The notes: generated from the sequence alone by a model not told the origin. A stretch of DNA of 64,000 nt from Adiantum capillus-veneris (GCA_014529385.2 CM043950.1:81974843-82038842), one strand, 5' to 3'; counted from the first letter of the stretch, positions 1-10,248 are shown. Numbers and translations: made by a program.

Positions 1-1
1 G

Positions 2-1678
2 TATGAGAATGTTTTTGTACGATACGGGTTACCAATAGAAATTGTCAGTGACCGTGGAACACATTTTCTCAATGAAAACATTGAATATCTGCTAGAGGAC
101 TTCATGGTCATACATAGGAAATCTGCACCATACCATCCACAGGCCAATGGGCAAGCTGAGGCCACTATTAAAACACTATGTACGGTTCTCACTAAAAATG
201 TGTCAGAATCAAGAACAGATTAGGATCAACAGCTACACTCAACACTATGGGCATACAGGGTAGCTTACAACACATCAATAGGAACAACACCATACAACAT
301 GATGTTTGGCCTAAATGGTATACTACCCATAGAGTTTTTAATTCCAACTCTACGAGTAGCAAAAAGCTTAGAATGGACAGGGCATGAGCTCTCTTCAAGA
401 ATTGATGATCTTGAAAAGCTAGATGAACTCCGCTTACGAGCTGTCGCTTCAATTCATGCTAAAAAGAGAAGACATTTTTTTTTTGACAAACATGTGCGTA
501 CCAAAGAGTTTAGCGATAACGTACTTGTTTATACCTTGAATCAACATGCCAAGAAACTTAAAAAGCGAGGGATGGGACCATTTGTGATTAGTGATCTATC
601 ACAAAGTGGAGCTGTCAAGCTTGCTACATTAGCAGGTGAAGAAATGCCAAACTGGATTAGTGGATGTCGACTGAGGAGGTATTATCTACCACTCACACAG
701 GAGATGCTCCAACAAATTCATCAAGGAAAACAAAGAATGAAGGAAAAACTGAGAGTACGAGAAGAAGCTCAAGCCGAAGCACAAGAACGCATTGCAAAAA
801 GACGGCTTCTGCGACAACAACAACAAAGTGGACCACTATTGCAAATCAATGCCATTCGACTGACGAAATTGGAGGAAGAAACAGTGGAGCCAATAATTTC
901 TGTCAAAGTGGACACCAATCAAGTTGAATCAACAGCATTGCTTGATTCGGGAGCTCAAGCAAATTTGATCTCTTTCGGATTATACCAACAGCTCAAAGTC
1001 ACAAGTCAACTTTATCCTACTCCTCAAGTGCTGGAAAGTAGCACATCACACCCATTGAAAACATTGGGATGGACTATATTGAATGTACAGATACATCAAT
1101 ATATTTACCCACACAAATTCTATGTGGTGACATATGAAAGCACACAACACCCAATGATGCTGGGCCAACCTTGGCAAAAAGAGTACAATGTGCAGATAGA
1201 TTGGAAAGCAAAGGTAGTCAAAATTCTGCATGAACATGAACAACAGGTGATAGCTTTTGCTCAGCAATACCAGCATGATCAACTGCAAGCCATGCAATCA
1301 CTAGAAACAAAGCCAAAAGCACGAATGCCATTAAAGAACAACATGATAACCGAGACCAACAATCAGGTAGAAGCCAACCATGCTAATTACAGACAAATGA
1401 AGTCACCGGCCACAATGCAAAAATCTAGGCTACCGAAACAAGGTAAACAAGTATGGATGCGGAAGGATAGAAATGCCATGGCGGACAAAAAACAATGCAA
1501 CACCAATATTCCAACAAAGCAGAAGGTTCAACCACAAACCAAGGTCATAAAACAGATATGGATCCCAAAGAAAATGCTTAGCCATAACCCAAATGTCAAT
1601 CACATTTGGATACCAAAGCAAAAGCAAAAGGAACTCCCTTCAGTACAAGCAACAACGGAAAGAAGACAATTGCATTAG
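2..1678 (+). pseudogene. Gypsy A pol 3' region: integrase plus post-integrase extension
   Basis: The integrase core is recognisable from VSDRGTHF (second catalytic Asp, codon 50-52) and ANGQAEATIK (catalytic Glu, codon 158-160). The first Asp and the HHCC zinc domain lie upstream of the window. An in-frame TAG at 221-223 follows the catalytic Glu. The conserved LWAYRVAYNTSIGTTPY stretch and a GMGPFVISDLS type C-terminal domain follow up to about base 700. The protein then does not stop: a charged linker (about 700-850, rich in Q, E, R, K) leads into the retropepsin-like domain and the basic tail. No chromodomain is visible. One stop in about 560 codons suggests fairly mild decay compared with elements B and D. 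Confidence 0.85.
860..1260 (+). other. Post-integrase retropepsin-like domain of gypsy A
   Basis: Downstream of the integrase, in the same frame, a segment has the hallmarks of a retroviral-type aspartic protease. These are LLDSGAQANLIS with the catalytic triad Asp-Ser-Gly at 944-952, a hydrophobic-Gly element (TLGWTILNVQI), and MMLGQPW at 1154-1174, matching the C-terminal I/MLGxPW signature. Spacing between these motifs is about 65-70 residues, as in retropepsins. Canonical Ty3/gypsy order places the protease between gag and reverse transcriptase, so a protease-like domain after integrase is unexpected. Whether A also had an upstream protease cannot be seen. Activity is inference; the motifs are directly visible. 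Confidence 0.75.
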
Positions 1679-1972
1679 AAAAAGGAAAACCGACATATGT
1701 GGATGCCAATAAAAGACAAAACAGTGGCAAACAAGAAAGTGCCAAACCATCTACAAAAACCGGAAGCAACAAAATACCAATGGAAAGAAATGGCAATACG
1801 GCCCATAGCCATTACGGCCCAGCCAATTCTATCCTTCGAATCAGCTACGAATCCATCAACAGTGTCGGCAAATCAATTGCCGTTTGCAAAAAAGAAAATT
1901 AAACAGAGAGCGGTAGAGTTACAGCTGTTACCTGCAAAGAAAGCAGGAAACCTCGACGGCGAATGCCAATAA
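1424..1972 (+). other. Gypsy A basic tail with repeated W-[IVM]-P-K motifs
   Basis: After the protease-like domain the translation becomes Lys/Gln/Asn-rich and repeats a short motif: KQVWMRKDR, KQIWIPKKM, NHIWIPKQK, and, after a frameshift near 1680, TYMWMPIKDK and KYQWKEM. Coding continues in shifted frames to a TAA around 1972. Element E carries the same kind of tail (KWVPK, HWIPKK, TWVPKR, VWVPKK), so the repeats are a shared feature of the two elements rather than chance. No known domain was recognised. A nucleic-acid-binding role is a guess based only on charge. Confidence 0.6.
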
Positions 1973-2138
1973 GCATCATGCTTGTTCCCTTCTCTTGCAC
2001 AACATTAATTTTTCCATGCATTGACCGAGTATGCATCAAGTAGGGCCACATTAATCAGCCAGGCATTAGCACAACTTTTTCAACCTATGAACGGCACATT
2101 TCTGCGGCGAAACCTTGTCGTTCGGGAGGACTCCGGCT

Positions 2139-2155
2139 AGGAAGGGGGGGGAGGC
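2139..2155 (+). promoter_or_regulatory. Polypurine tract, gypsy A
   Basis: A purine run of A and G with eight consecutive G lies about 165 bases after the last coding stop. This is where a plus-strand primer and the start of the 3' LTR are expected. The LTR start after it is not resolved because the other LTR is outside the window. Confidence 0.5.
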
Positions 2156-3764
2156 ATTCTAGAGGCACTCTCAAATGCGGAACCAATAACAGAAACAGCA
2201 AAACAGGGCATGATTTTCGGCTATTTTTAGGGTTGTTGTTTGATTGCAAATTTTTTTGGAGTAACCCAAGTACATATGCCCTTATACAGCATGAAGCTAC
2301 AGGTATATGGGGCCAAACGCCAAATCAAGCCCCTAGGTGTGTGTATATAAGTAGAAATAGCCATTTTTTAGGCAAAATATTGGTAAAACAAAGAAATCCG
2401 GCCATAAAAATTGCATGTGAGTGTATATAATGTGTTGCGGTGATGTTTGTGATTAATTATGATTTTTGGGGATTTTCTGGGTTTGATTTGCTATTTTCCT
2501 TTTAATTTTGCTAATTTTCGACAGAAAAACTTCAAAAATACAAAAAGCAGGTGAAAAACAGTCGTAATGAAAAACATAAAATATAGGGATGATCAGTGAC
2601 TATAGGACAACCTATCGTACAGTGGGGGTGCAATTATGAGACTGGAGCGGAAAGCATGTTTTGGCCAGGTTTTGATCGAAATGCCAAAATTCTGGTAAAC
2701 AGAGCAAATGGTGTCCAAATCAAGAAATTTTTGAGCCTAAACCGCATCTCGCAAGAAGATAGGATCACATGTCAAATTTCATGAAAAGTGGTTTGTGGAC
2801 CTCCATTATAAGGAATTTTAACCCCATTTTTAGCTCATTCTCACTATTGACTTTGTGGAGAGAGCTTCTGCCACCTAGAGGGGATCGACCTTCCAGCAGC
2901 TTCTATGACGCGCATGACTACCTGACGAGCTCTAGACATGATAGGTAGGCTCACCACCTTGAGCTTTTCGCGCATGTTTGTCATTATGTCGCGAAAACTA
3001 GCGTAGGGGTCACACACAAAGCGGGCGGTAGAGACCTACAAGTAGAGACGGCGGCCTAACGGCTAACCCGAAAGCAACAAGACTTCATTGGCAGCTTACC
3101 CTAGTCTAGGAGACCAATCCTGGATAGCCAAAGGCAGTAGGAAACCATCGGGAAAAACCCTAATTCCCAGAAACCTGCAAAAGGCCACCAAATGGGAAAT
3201 CGGCGAAACGGCGACCAAATGCTACCAAAATTCATGGGTAGGAGCATCTCGACATGCTCACCAAGTCTATATGACCTGCATGACCACAATGTGACCCGAA
3301 GCGGCACTAAACTTCAAAAACGGCATCAGACACACAAAGCGTGAAATTGCACTTGCGGCCAAACCGCAAGTCCGTTTGCCACCAAACTTCACGAGCGGCT
3401 TTCCTAGACCATCAACAACCAAGTCCTATGGTGGTAGACCACCACAAATCATCAAAGGTATGTAAACGCAACCACGGGTGCTTCTAGAGTGACAAATTGC
3501 CAAATGGAGCTCCGATGAAGCCAAAGTAGACAAAAACCATACGACAAGGATCCCCAAGGGATCGGGAAGCTATGGAGACCAACATTGAGAAATTTCATCG
3601 CCAAAAAGAACTCCAAAAGTCAGAAAACGGCTCGGAGGCTTTGAAGTCCACACAGGGAGTTATTCTCTATCCATTTGACTTTTTTGTTGAAATTAGGCTC
3701 AAAAGGGACTTAGGGGGGCCAAGGGCAAGCACTGGGAGCACCAGCACTGAAAATATCACCAGGA
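2156..3764. other. Noncoding stretch after gypsy A
   Basis: This stretch presumably starts with the 3' LTR of element A, whose end I cannot place. It is followed by sequence with many short phrases of the type accaaacttcacgagcggc. No protein domain was recognised in any frame. The right part leads into the palindrome-headed tandem repeat and may be the untranslated leader of the element that owns that repeat. Confidence 0.4.
2344..2350 (+). promoter_or_regulatory. TATA-like box in presumed gypsy A 3' LTR
   Basis: TATATAA about 190 bases after the polypurine tract, a plausible U3 promoter position. Support is sequence only. Confidence 0.3.
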
Positions 3765-3786
3765 GACATCCTACGCGTAGGATGTC
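3765..3786. repeat. Palindrome copy 1 (perfect, 22 bp)
   Basis: GACATCCTACG followed by its exact reverse complement CGTAGGATGTC; centred on the MluI-like core ACGCGT. Confidence 0.9.
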
Positions 3787-4049
3787 TCAAGGGCACTTTT
3801 TGGCACAAACTCCAACATTTTTCATCATGCACATGTTCTGAATGACATTTACAAGCCATACACCAAGTTTCATCACATTTGGACAAAGTTTGACCTCATA
3901 TGCATGGAAAAACGCAAAGTTAGGGCATAGAGGCAATAATGGGCCATATACCTACCAAATCTTGTCCAAATCCCATGAAACTTGTACAACACATTCACCA
4001 ATACATCAAGAAACAATTTGTGTGGTCAGGGAGAAAGATTGATGAAATA

Positions 4050-4071
4050 GACATCCTACGCGTAGGATGTC
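4050..4071. repeat. Palindrome copy 2 (perfect, extended)
   Basis: Same 22 bp palindrome; here the symmetry extends outward by three further bases on each side (ATA...TAT). Confidence 0.9.
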
Positions 4072-4300
4072 TATTTGACCTTTTTGGCATGCAAGGGATG
4101 ATTTATCATTCCAGATGCAATCACCTCATCATCAGGAGCCCATATATCAAGTTTGAAGCCATTCTAATCATTATTTGACCCCAACACCCTCAAGATACAC
4201 TTTTTGAGCCCAAAAACACCACACAGAGCCTTACAAGCATCAAATCTTGTCCAAATTCAAATCCAAGCATATATCCATGTTCCATAGGCCAAGGACAACC

Positions 4301-4305
4301 CACAG
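4301..4305. repeat. Target-site duplication CACAG, left of copia
   Basis: CACAG lies directly before the 5' LTR and is repeated at 9743-9747 directly after the 3' LTR. Confidence 0.9.
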
Positions 4306-4960
4306 TGTTAAGTATGGAGCCTGATTTACCCTTGTAATTTTTTGTGGTAAAAGCACACATTTGTAAGGCCCCCAGTATGAGGAGAAGCCATCGTGCGTGA
4401 AGGAAAATCACTCGTTGGAAACCAAAATTTTCACGGCCAAAAATCAGGGGCAACTTTAGGGGTCGGAAAGTGGTCGAAAAACAACCGTCGGTTGGCCGGT
4501 GGCCGGTGGCCGAATTCAAAAGCGGACTTGTCTTCTCAAGGGTGGCCACACATGGGCGGATTGGAGGGTCCGATTTGGACTTATCTACATAAGGGCGGCT
4601 ACACATGGCTGCCTCTCATGAGAGAGGGCAGTCCTTTTGGCCTATAAAAGGAGACCATTTCTACACACATTTCATATAGTGTGAAGTTGATGCAACAAGG
4701 TGAGTGTGAGGAGGTGAGACTGAAGCAAGGCAGGAGCTCCATTAAGGGTATAGTCCCTTTGTAAACTACTTCTTGTTTTGAAGTACTAAAGCCATTGAGT
4801 GGCTGCTTTCCCGTGGACGTAGCCCACATTGGGTGAACCACGTATATCGTGTGTACTCTCTCTCTCTCTCTCTACTCTATAATCTTGCGTATGTAAATTT
4901 GTCTCTCTCCATTAAGTAATCTACTCAATTATCTATTTAGCTACGTCTTATTTCCTAACA
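4306..4960 (+). repeat. Copia 5' LTR (655 bp)
   Basis: Starts TGTTAAGTATGG and ends CCTAACA, matching the ends of the 3' LTR. It lacks about 126 bp present in the 3' LTR, in and around the GGCCGGTGG repeat region near 4460-4510. It contains a short (CT)n near 4857-4872. Confidence 0.93.
4643..4650 (+). promoter_or_regulatory. TATA box of copia 5' LTR
   Basis: TATAAAAG within CCTATAAAAGGAGACC; the identical box occurs at 9423-9430 in the 3' LTR. Transcription would start about 30 bases downstream. Confidence 0.65.
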
Positions 4961-4965
4961 ACAAC

Positions 4966-4977
4966 TAGTATCAGAGC
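4966..4977 (+). promoter_or_regulatory. Primer binding site, initiator Met tRNA type
   Basis: TAGTATCAGAGC, five bases after the 5' LTR, differs at one base from TGGTATCAGAGC, which is complementary to the 3' end of plant initiator-Met tRNA. Confidence 0.85.
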
Positions 4978-5036
4978 AAGGTTTGCTCGTAGCTAAATTA
5001 TCTCAAGGAAAGGATTCCTTGAATTGAGTGGGAGTT

Positions 5037-5835
5037 ATGGCGGAGGAAGGGAAGCTCAAGATTGATAAGTTCAACGGCAAAAACTACCAACATTGGAAGA
5101 TGCAGATTGAAGACTATCTCTACCAAAAGGACATCTATTTGCCACTAGGCGGTCTTGCAAAGAAGCCCGCAAAAATGGCAGATGAAGCATGGGTTGTCCT
5201 TGATCGAAAGGCACTGGGAACAATCTGGTTAATCTTGGCGTCAACGGTGGCCTTCAATGTTTCGGACATGAAGACCACGGAGGACTTGATGAAGTCACTT
5301 GACGACTTCTATGAGAAACCATCGTCATCCAATAAGGTATTTCTTATGAAGCGCTTGTTCAATCTAAAGATGGCAGAGAATGGTTCAGTTCCAAAACACC
5401 TAAATGACTTTAACACAAACATAAGTCGACTTCGATCGGTGATTTCGATGACGAAGTGCGAGCTCTTCTAATACTATCATCTCTACCGGATAGTTGGGAC
5501 AGCCTTGTGATGGCTGTAAGTAATTCTATTTCTGGCACAAATACTCTTAAGTTTGATGATGTTGTGGGTGTTCTCCTAAGTGAGGAAATACGAAGGAGAA
5601 GCACATGAGAATCATCAAGTGCTGCATTGTCAGTGGAAACAAGAGGAAGGCCTAAGGAAAGGTTCAAAAACCAAAAGGGTCGTGATCGCTCAAGGCGGAG
5701 CAAGTCACGCAGAAAGTCAGTTCTTGAATGTTGGAACTGCGGCAAGAAGGGCCACGTCAAGAAGGATTGCTGGTCCAAGAAGAAGAAGGAGATAGAGTCT
5801 CAAGACAACAAGCCAACATCGGAGGCCAATGTGGC
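5037..5835 (+). pseudogene. Copia gag (Gag domain and zinc knuckle), frameshifted
   Basis: Starts at ATG 5037 (MAEEGKLKIDKFNGKNYQHW), the usual copia Gag opening; the GTG codon just upstream in the same frame is not needed. The frame hits TAA at 5469-5471, but homology continues in another frame from about 5440 (LPDSWDSLVMAV), so there is a frameshift. A TGA at 5606-5608 interrupts that frame. A CCHC zinc knuckle (CWNCGKKGHVKKDC) lies near 5728-5770, followed by a Lys-rich linker. Gag packages the element RNA; this copy is broken. Confidence 0.88.
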
Positions 5836-6290
5836 AGGTAAAGTAGAGCAAGATGCTCTAATTCTCTCATTAGACAATGTGTCTAATTCCTGGATAGTAG
5901 ATTCCGGGGCTTCATTCCATGCAACACCACACAAGAAACATTTCCAAGACTACACCAAAGGTAATTTTGGGTATGTATACTTGGGAGATGATAAAGCTTG
6001 TGAGATTGTCGGCAAAGGTACAGTTTCTGTCAAAACTACTAACGGAAATGAATGGAAGCTTAAAGCTGTAAGGCATGTTCCTTCTCTTCGCAAAAAATTG
6101 ATCTCTACAGGACAATTGGACGATGAAGGTCACAACATTGCATTCGGAAACAAACGGTGGAAGATCTCAAAGGGATCTTTGGTGATTGCCAAGGGAGAAA
6201 AAGTTGGTACACTTTACTTGTGTATTGTTAGCACGCAACCTTCAGCTTGTGCAGCAACTACAGAAGTTGACAGTGCGGTGTGGCACTACC
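5836..6290 (+). pseudogene. Copia protease domain
   Basis: In frame with the zinc knuckle. It has the aspartic protease active site WIVDSGASFHATP near 5893-5930 and continues through YLGDDKACEIVGKGTV and VRHVPSLRKKLIS, the usual copia protease signature. No stop lies within this segment, so the domain itself looks intact, although it could only be made as part of a broken polyprotein. Confidence 0.88.
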
Positions 6291-7300
6291 GACTTGGGCA
6301 TATGAGTACCAAAGGAATGCAAATCCTTCAAACAAAGAAGCTTCTACCAGGTATGAAAGAAGTGGACTTAGAGTTCTGTGAAGATTGTGTTTATGGTAAA
6401 CAAAAGAGGGTAAATTTTAAAAAATCAGGAAATGAAAGAAAAAACAAAAAAACTTGAGTTGGTTCATTTTGATGTTTGGGGTCCTGCAAGTACACCATCA
6501 CTTGGTGGCTCATTGTACTATGTAACATTCATAGACGATGCGACTAGAAAAACATGGGTTTATGTCATGAAGAATAAATCCGATGTACTTTCCATATTTC
6601 AAAGGTGGAAAGCCTTTGTGGAGAATGAAACAGGTACCAAGGTTAAATGCCTTAGATCCGACAATGGAGGTGAATATTGCGGCCAAGCTTTTGAAAGCTT
6701 TTGTGCTAACAATGGCATTCGGAGGCAAAGGACAACCCCAAGGACACCTCAACAAAATGGTATTTCTGAAAGAATGAACAGGAAAATCATGGAGCGAGCA
6801 CGAAGCATGCGGCTACATGCTGGCCTACCGCTTGAGCTTTGGGCAGAAGCTGTAAGTACGTCTGTGTACTTAATCAATCAATCACCCTCAACAGCATTGG
6901 ATGGGGGAGTTCCAGAAGAGGCATGGACAGGTAAACCGGTGAATTATGCATTTCTCAAAGTGTTTGGGTGTGAGGCTTTCATGCACATAGATAGAAGCCT
7001 AAGATCAAAGCTAGATGCAAAGTCCAAAAAGTGTTTCTTCATTGGCTATGGAGAAGGTGACTTTGGGTATCGCCTATGGAATCCTGAAGATGGTAATCTT
7101 AAGGAGTAGGGATGTAATTTTTAACGAACAAAATATGTACAAAGATTACTTGGAAAGAAAACAAACAAAAGAAACAGGTGATGAGTACATGGAGCTTGAG
7201 GATGGTGAAGACTCAAGGACTGCAAATGGTGACAATGTGCAACAACGTCAACCAAATGAGGAGCCTCAACCTCTTCCCCGAAGATCTACAAGAGAAAGTA
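6291..7300 (+). pseudogene. Copia integrase (GAG-pre-integrase, DDE core)
   Basis: The HHCC pre-integrase region reads WHYRLGHMSTKGM...CEDCVYGKQKR. The core shows HFDVWGP (first Asp), RSDNGGEY (second Asp) and NGISERMNRKIMERA (Glu), so the DDE triad is complete. TGA at 6455-6457 ends one frame inside the zinc/core junction and the core continues from 6432 in another frame. A second frameshift around 7100 separates FIGYGEGDFGYRLW from the continuation NVIFNEQNMYKD, read in a shifted frame. Integrase inserts the cDNA into the genome. Confidence 0.88.
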
Positions 7301-8901
7301 GACCTCCAGAAAGGTTTGTTCCTTCCTTCAACCATCTCTTGATCTTAGATTCTGGAGAGCCGGAATCATACGAAGAAGCTATGCAACATGAATCCAAAGA
7401 AGAATGGACGAAGAGCATGCAAGTGGAGATGGACTCACTACATCGCAAACAAACATGGGAATTGGTTGAGTTGCCTAAAGACACTTCAAAACAAATGGGT
7501 GTACAAGGTGAAGGAAGAAGAAGGTGGGAAGAAAAGGTACAAGTCTAAGCTTGTGGTAAAAGGGTTTTCTCAAAAGAAAGGTATTGACTTCAATGAAATA
7601 TTTTCTCTTGTTGTAAAAATGAACTCAATTAGGCTTATCTTAAGCCTTGTGGCTGCTCATGATCTAAATCTCGAGCAAATGGATGTAAATACGGCATTCC
7701 CTCACAGTGACTTAGAGGAGGAAATCTACATGCTTCAACCAAAGGGGTATGAAGTAAAAGGTAAGGAGAAAATGGTTTGCAAATTAGAGAAGATCTTGAC
7801 GGTTTAAAGCAAGCATCAAGACAATGGTACTTGAAGTTTGATCGATGGATGTTGGATCATGGATTCACAAGATGCAACTCGGATCACTGCGTCTACACGA
7901 AGAATTTGGGAGATGGAAAATTCATCATCATAATGTTGTATGTTGATGACATGTTGATCGCAAGTGCTAACATGCAGGACATCAAAGACCTAAAAGAGGA
8001 GCTATCTAAATCTTTTTCAATGAAAGAATTAGGTGCTGCAAAGAGGATACTTGGTATGAAAATATCAAGGGACGGGACAAAGAAGACAATAAAGCTATCT
8101 CAAGAAGATTACATCAAGAATGTACTAGAAAGGTTTGCAATGCAAAATGCAAAACCAGTTTCTACACCTTTGGCTGGTCACTTTAAACTAACGAAGGATA
8201 TGTGTCCAAAGACACAAGAGGAGATAGCCTATATGTCTAAAGTTCCATATGCTACAGCGGTAGGTTCTCTAATGTATGCAATGGTCTAGACAAGGCCAGA
8301 CATTGCACATGCAGTGGGAGTTGTGAGTAGGTTCATGGACAACCCAAGTAAAGAGCATTGGCAAGCTGTGAAGTGGATACTTAGATATCTAAAAGGGACA
8401 ACAACAAATGCTTTGTATTTTGGAGGAACTGATATTTTTCAAGAAGGGTATGCTGATACAGATATGGCAGGTGACAAAGATACTCGAAGGAGCACTACTA
8501 GCTATGTCTTCACGGTTGGACGCACAACAATAAGCTGGGCTTCAAAGCTGCAGAAAGTGGTTTCACTTTCTACCACGGAAGCAGAGTATGTAGCAATGAC
8601 GGAGGCAATCAAAGAAATCCTGTGGCTTCACAAATTCTTAGAAGAGCTTGGATTCAAACAAGACAATTGTGTCTTGTACAGTGATAGCCAAAGCCCTATC
8701 CATCTTGTGAAGAACTCAGCCTTTCATTCAAGGACAAAGCACATTGAGGTGAGATATCACTTCATACGCACTCTTTTGGAAGAGGGACAGCTAAAGCTAG
8801 GAAAGGTGCATACAAGTGAAAATCCTGCAGACATGTTTACAAAGGTGGTCAACAAGGAGAAGTTGAGCTTTTGCTCATCTTCAATCGGCATTCAAGGATA
8901 A
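7301..8901 (+). pseudogene. Copia reverse transcriptase and RNase H
   Basis: RT motifs are visible in order: NKWVYKVKEE, AHDLNLEQMDVNTAFPHSDL, then after a frameshift near 7780-7807 GLKQASRQWYLKFD, and the catalytic YVDDMLIAS with the two Asp at 7945-7950. TAG at 8287-8289 replaces the residue before TRPDIAHAV. RNase H follows: YADTDMAGDKDTRRSTTSY, STTEAEYVAM, LYSDSQSPIHL and RTKHIEVRYHFIR. It ends at TAA 8899-8901, 60 bases before the 3' LTR. Catalytic motifs survive, but at least three lesions disrupt the frame. Confidence 0.9.
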
Positions 8902-8948
8902 GAAGCCAGAATGGAAAGCAGTCACAGCTTTGGTTTGGAGATCAGTCT

Positions 8949-8961
8949 CCAAGTGGGAGAT
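8949..8961 (+). promoter_or_regulatory. Copia polypurine tract
   Basis: CCAAGTGGGAGAT directly before TGTTAAC of the 3' LTR, the classic copia plus-strand primer context. Confidence 0.85.
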
Positions 8962-9742
8962 TGTTAACTATGGAGCCTAATTTACCCTTGTAGTTTTCTG
9001 TTGTAAAAGCGCACATTTGTAAGGCCCCCAGTATGAGGAGAAGCCATAGTGCGTGAAGGAAAATCACTCGCCGGAAACCAAAATTTTCACGGCCAAAAAT
9101 CAGGGGCAACTTTAGGGGCCTCGGGGACGGAAGCCCCGGAGACTTTTTTTCCCATCGCCGGAATATTCCTTTTCGTCGGAATATTATGGCCGGACAGCGG
9201 CCGGAAAGTGGTCAAAAAACAACCGACGGTTGGCCGGTGGCCGGTAGTCAATGGCCGGTGGCCGGTGGTCGGAAGTCAATGGCCGGTGGCCGAATTCAAA
9301 AGCGGACTTGTCTTCTCAAGGGCGGCCACACATGGGCAGATTGGAGGGTCCGATTTGGACTTATCTACATAAGGACGGCTACACATGGCTGCTTCTCATG
9401 AGAGAGGGCAGCCCTTTTGGCCTATAAAAGGAGACCATTTCTACATACATTTCATATAGTGTGAAGTTGATGCAACAAGGTGAGTGTGAGGAGGTGAGAG
9501 TGAAGCAAGGCGGGAGCTCCATTAAGGGTATAATCCCTTTGTAAACTACTTCTTGTTTTGAAGTACTAAAGCCATTGAGTAGCTGCTTTCCCGTGGACGT
9601 AGCCCACATTGGGTGAACCACGTATATTGTGTGTACTCTCTCTCTCTCTCTCTCTACTCTATAATCTCGTGTATGTAAATTTGTCTCTCTCCATTAAGTA
9701 ATCTACTCAATTATCTATTTAGCTACGTCTTATTTCCTAACA
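8962..9742 (+). repeat. Copia 3' LTR (781 bp)
   Basis: Starts TGTTAACTATGG and ends CCTAACA. It is closely similar to the 5' LTR but about 126 bp longer. The extra bases include a GC-rich stretch (CTCGGGGACGGAAGCCCCGG) near 9120 and additional GGCCGGTGG units at 9228-9290. It contains TATAAAAG at 9423-9430 and a (CT)n near 9637-9653. Confidence 0.93.
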
Positions 9743-9747
9743 CACAG
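9743..9747. repeat. Target-site duplication CACAG, right of copia
   Basis: Exact copy of 4301-4305; after it the interrupted 285 bp repeat resumes (aagaagtttcatg). Confidence 0.9.
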
Positions 9748-9776
9748 AAGAAGTTTCATGTCATTTTGATGAAAAA

Positions 9777-9798
9777 GACATCCTACGTGTAGGATGTC
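9777..9798. repeat. Palindrome copy 3 (one central change)
   Basis: Same motif with ACGTGT in place of ACGCGT at the centre, a C-to-T change of the kind produced by CpG deamination. Confidence 0.85.
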
Positions 9799-10060
9799 TC
9801 CAGCATAAATTTGGCCTTCTCTGCAAATAATGACAACATGGAAGCCAATACCATGGTGCAATGAACCCATATACCAATTTTCAACCCATTTGGACATCAA
9901 TTGCTACCTATGATGGACATTCTACCCAAATTGTGACCTAAAGCCTGAATCAGCCCAAAAATCCACTTTTTGATACCCAAATTCAAATCCAAGCATATAT
10001 CCATGTTCCATGGGCCTTACACTACCTGCATGTCAAGTATGAACCAATTCTGAGGAAAAA

Positions 10061-10082
10061 GACATCCTACGCGTAAGATGTC
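10061..10082. repeat. Palindrome copy 4 (one arm change)
   Basis: Same motif with one G-to-A change in the right arm (GTAAGATGTC). Confidence 0.85.
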
Positions 10083-10248
10083 TAGATGGAAATTTTTGGC
10101 GAGATTTGCACTATGAGCACATGCACAGCCTCACAAGTTCCTTTTAAGCTTTATTTTCAATTTTCAAGTCATTTGGATAAGTAAAACTCAGTTTCGCAGC
10201 TAATATGGAAAAAACGCTAACCTTGGACTACTGAGTGCAACAGGATCT

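Larger units (their letters stand above)
1..2155 (+). mobile_element. Ty3/gypsy retrotransposon A, 3' portion
   Basis: The window opens inside the integrase core of a Ty3/gypsy element. One reading frame runs from base 2 to 1678, broken by a single TAG at 221-223, and continues with frameshifts to about 1972. Order seen: integrase core C-terminal half, integrase C-terminal domain, basic coiled Gln/Arg/Glu-rich linker, retropepsin-like domain, basic tail with W-[IVM]-P-K motifs, then a polypurine tract at 2139-2155. The 5' part lies outside the window. It is closest in layout to element E (20282-28560), which has the same post-integrase module. Confidence 0.85.
4306..9742 (+). mobile_element. 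Complete Ty1/copia LTR retrotransposon
   Basis: All structural parts are present: 5' LTR 4306-4960, primer binding site 4966-4977, gag, protease, integrase, reverse transcriptase and RNase H in copia order, polypurine tract, 3' LTR 8962-9742, and a perfect 5 bp target-site duplication. The integrase-before-RT order identifies Ty1/copia. The coding region carries several stops and frameshifts, so this copy cannot make a full polyprotein. It inserted into the second unit of the 285 bp tandem repeat. A Tork-like lineage is possible but was not tested. Confidence 0.95.
3765..10248. repeat. ~285 bp tandem repeat, four units, interrupted by a copia element
   Basis: A 22 bp palindrome, GACATCCTACGCGTAGGATG + TC, starts at 3765, 4050, 9777 and 10061. 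Spacing is 285, then 5727, then 284. Removing the copia insertion plus one target-site copy (5442 bp) turns the middle spacing into 285. So this is one tandem array with a 284-285 bp period that predates the copia insertion. Units have diverged outside the palindrome but share phrases, for example tccaaattcaaatccaagca before 4290 and again before 10000. A fourth, incomplete unit runs into the ORF beginning at 10249. Confidence 0.8.

Noticed and set aside
4190-4606. 138-codon minus-strand ORF
   Set aside because: It spans the left boundary of the copia LTR, so it mixes two unrelated sequences.
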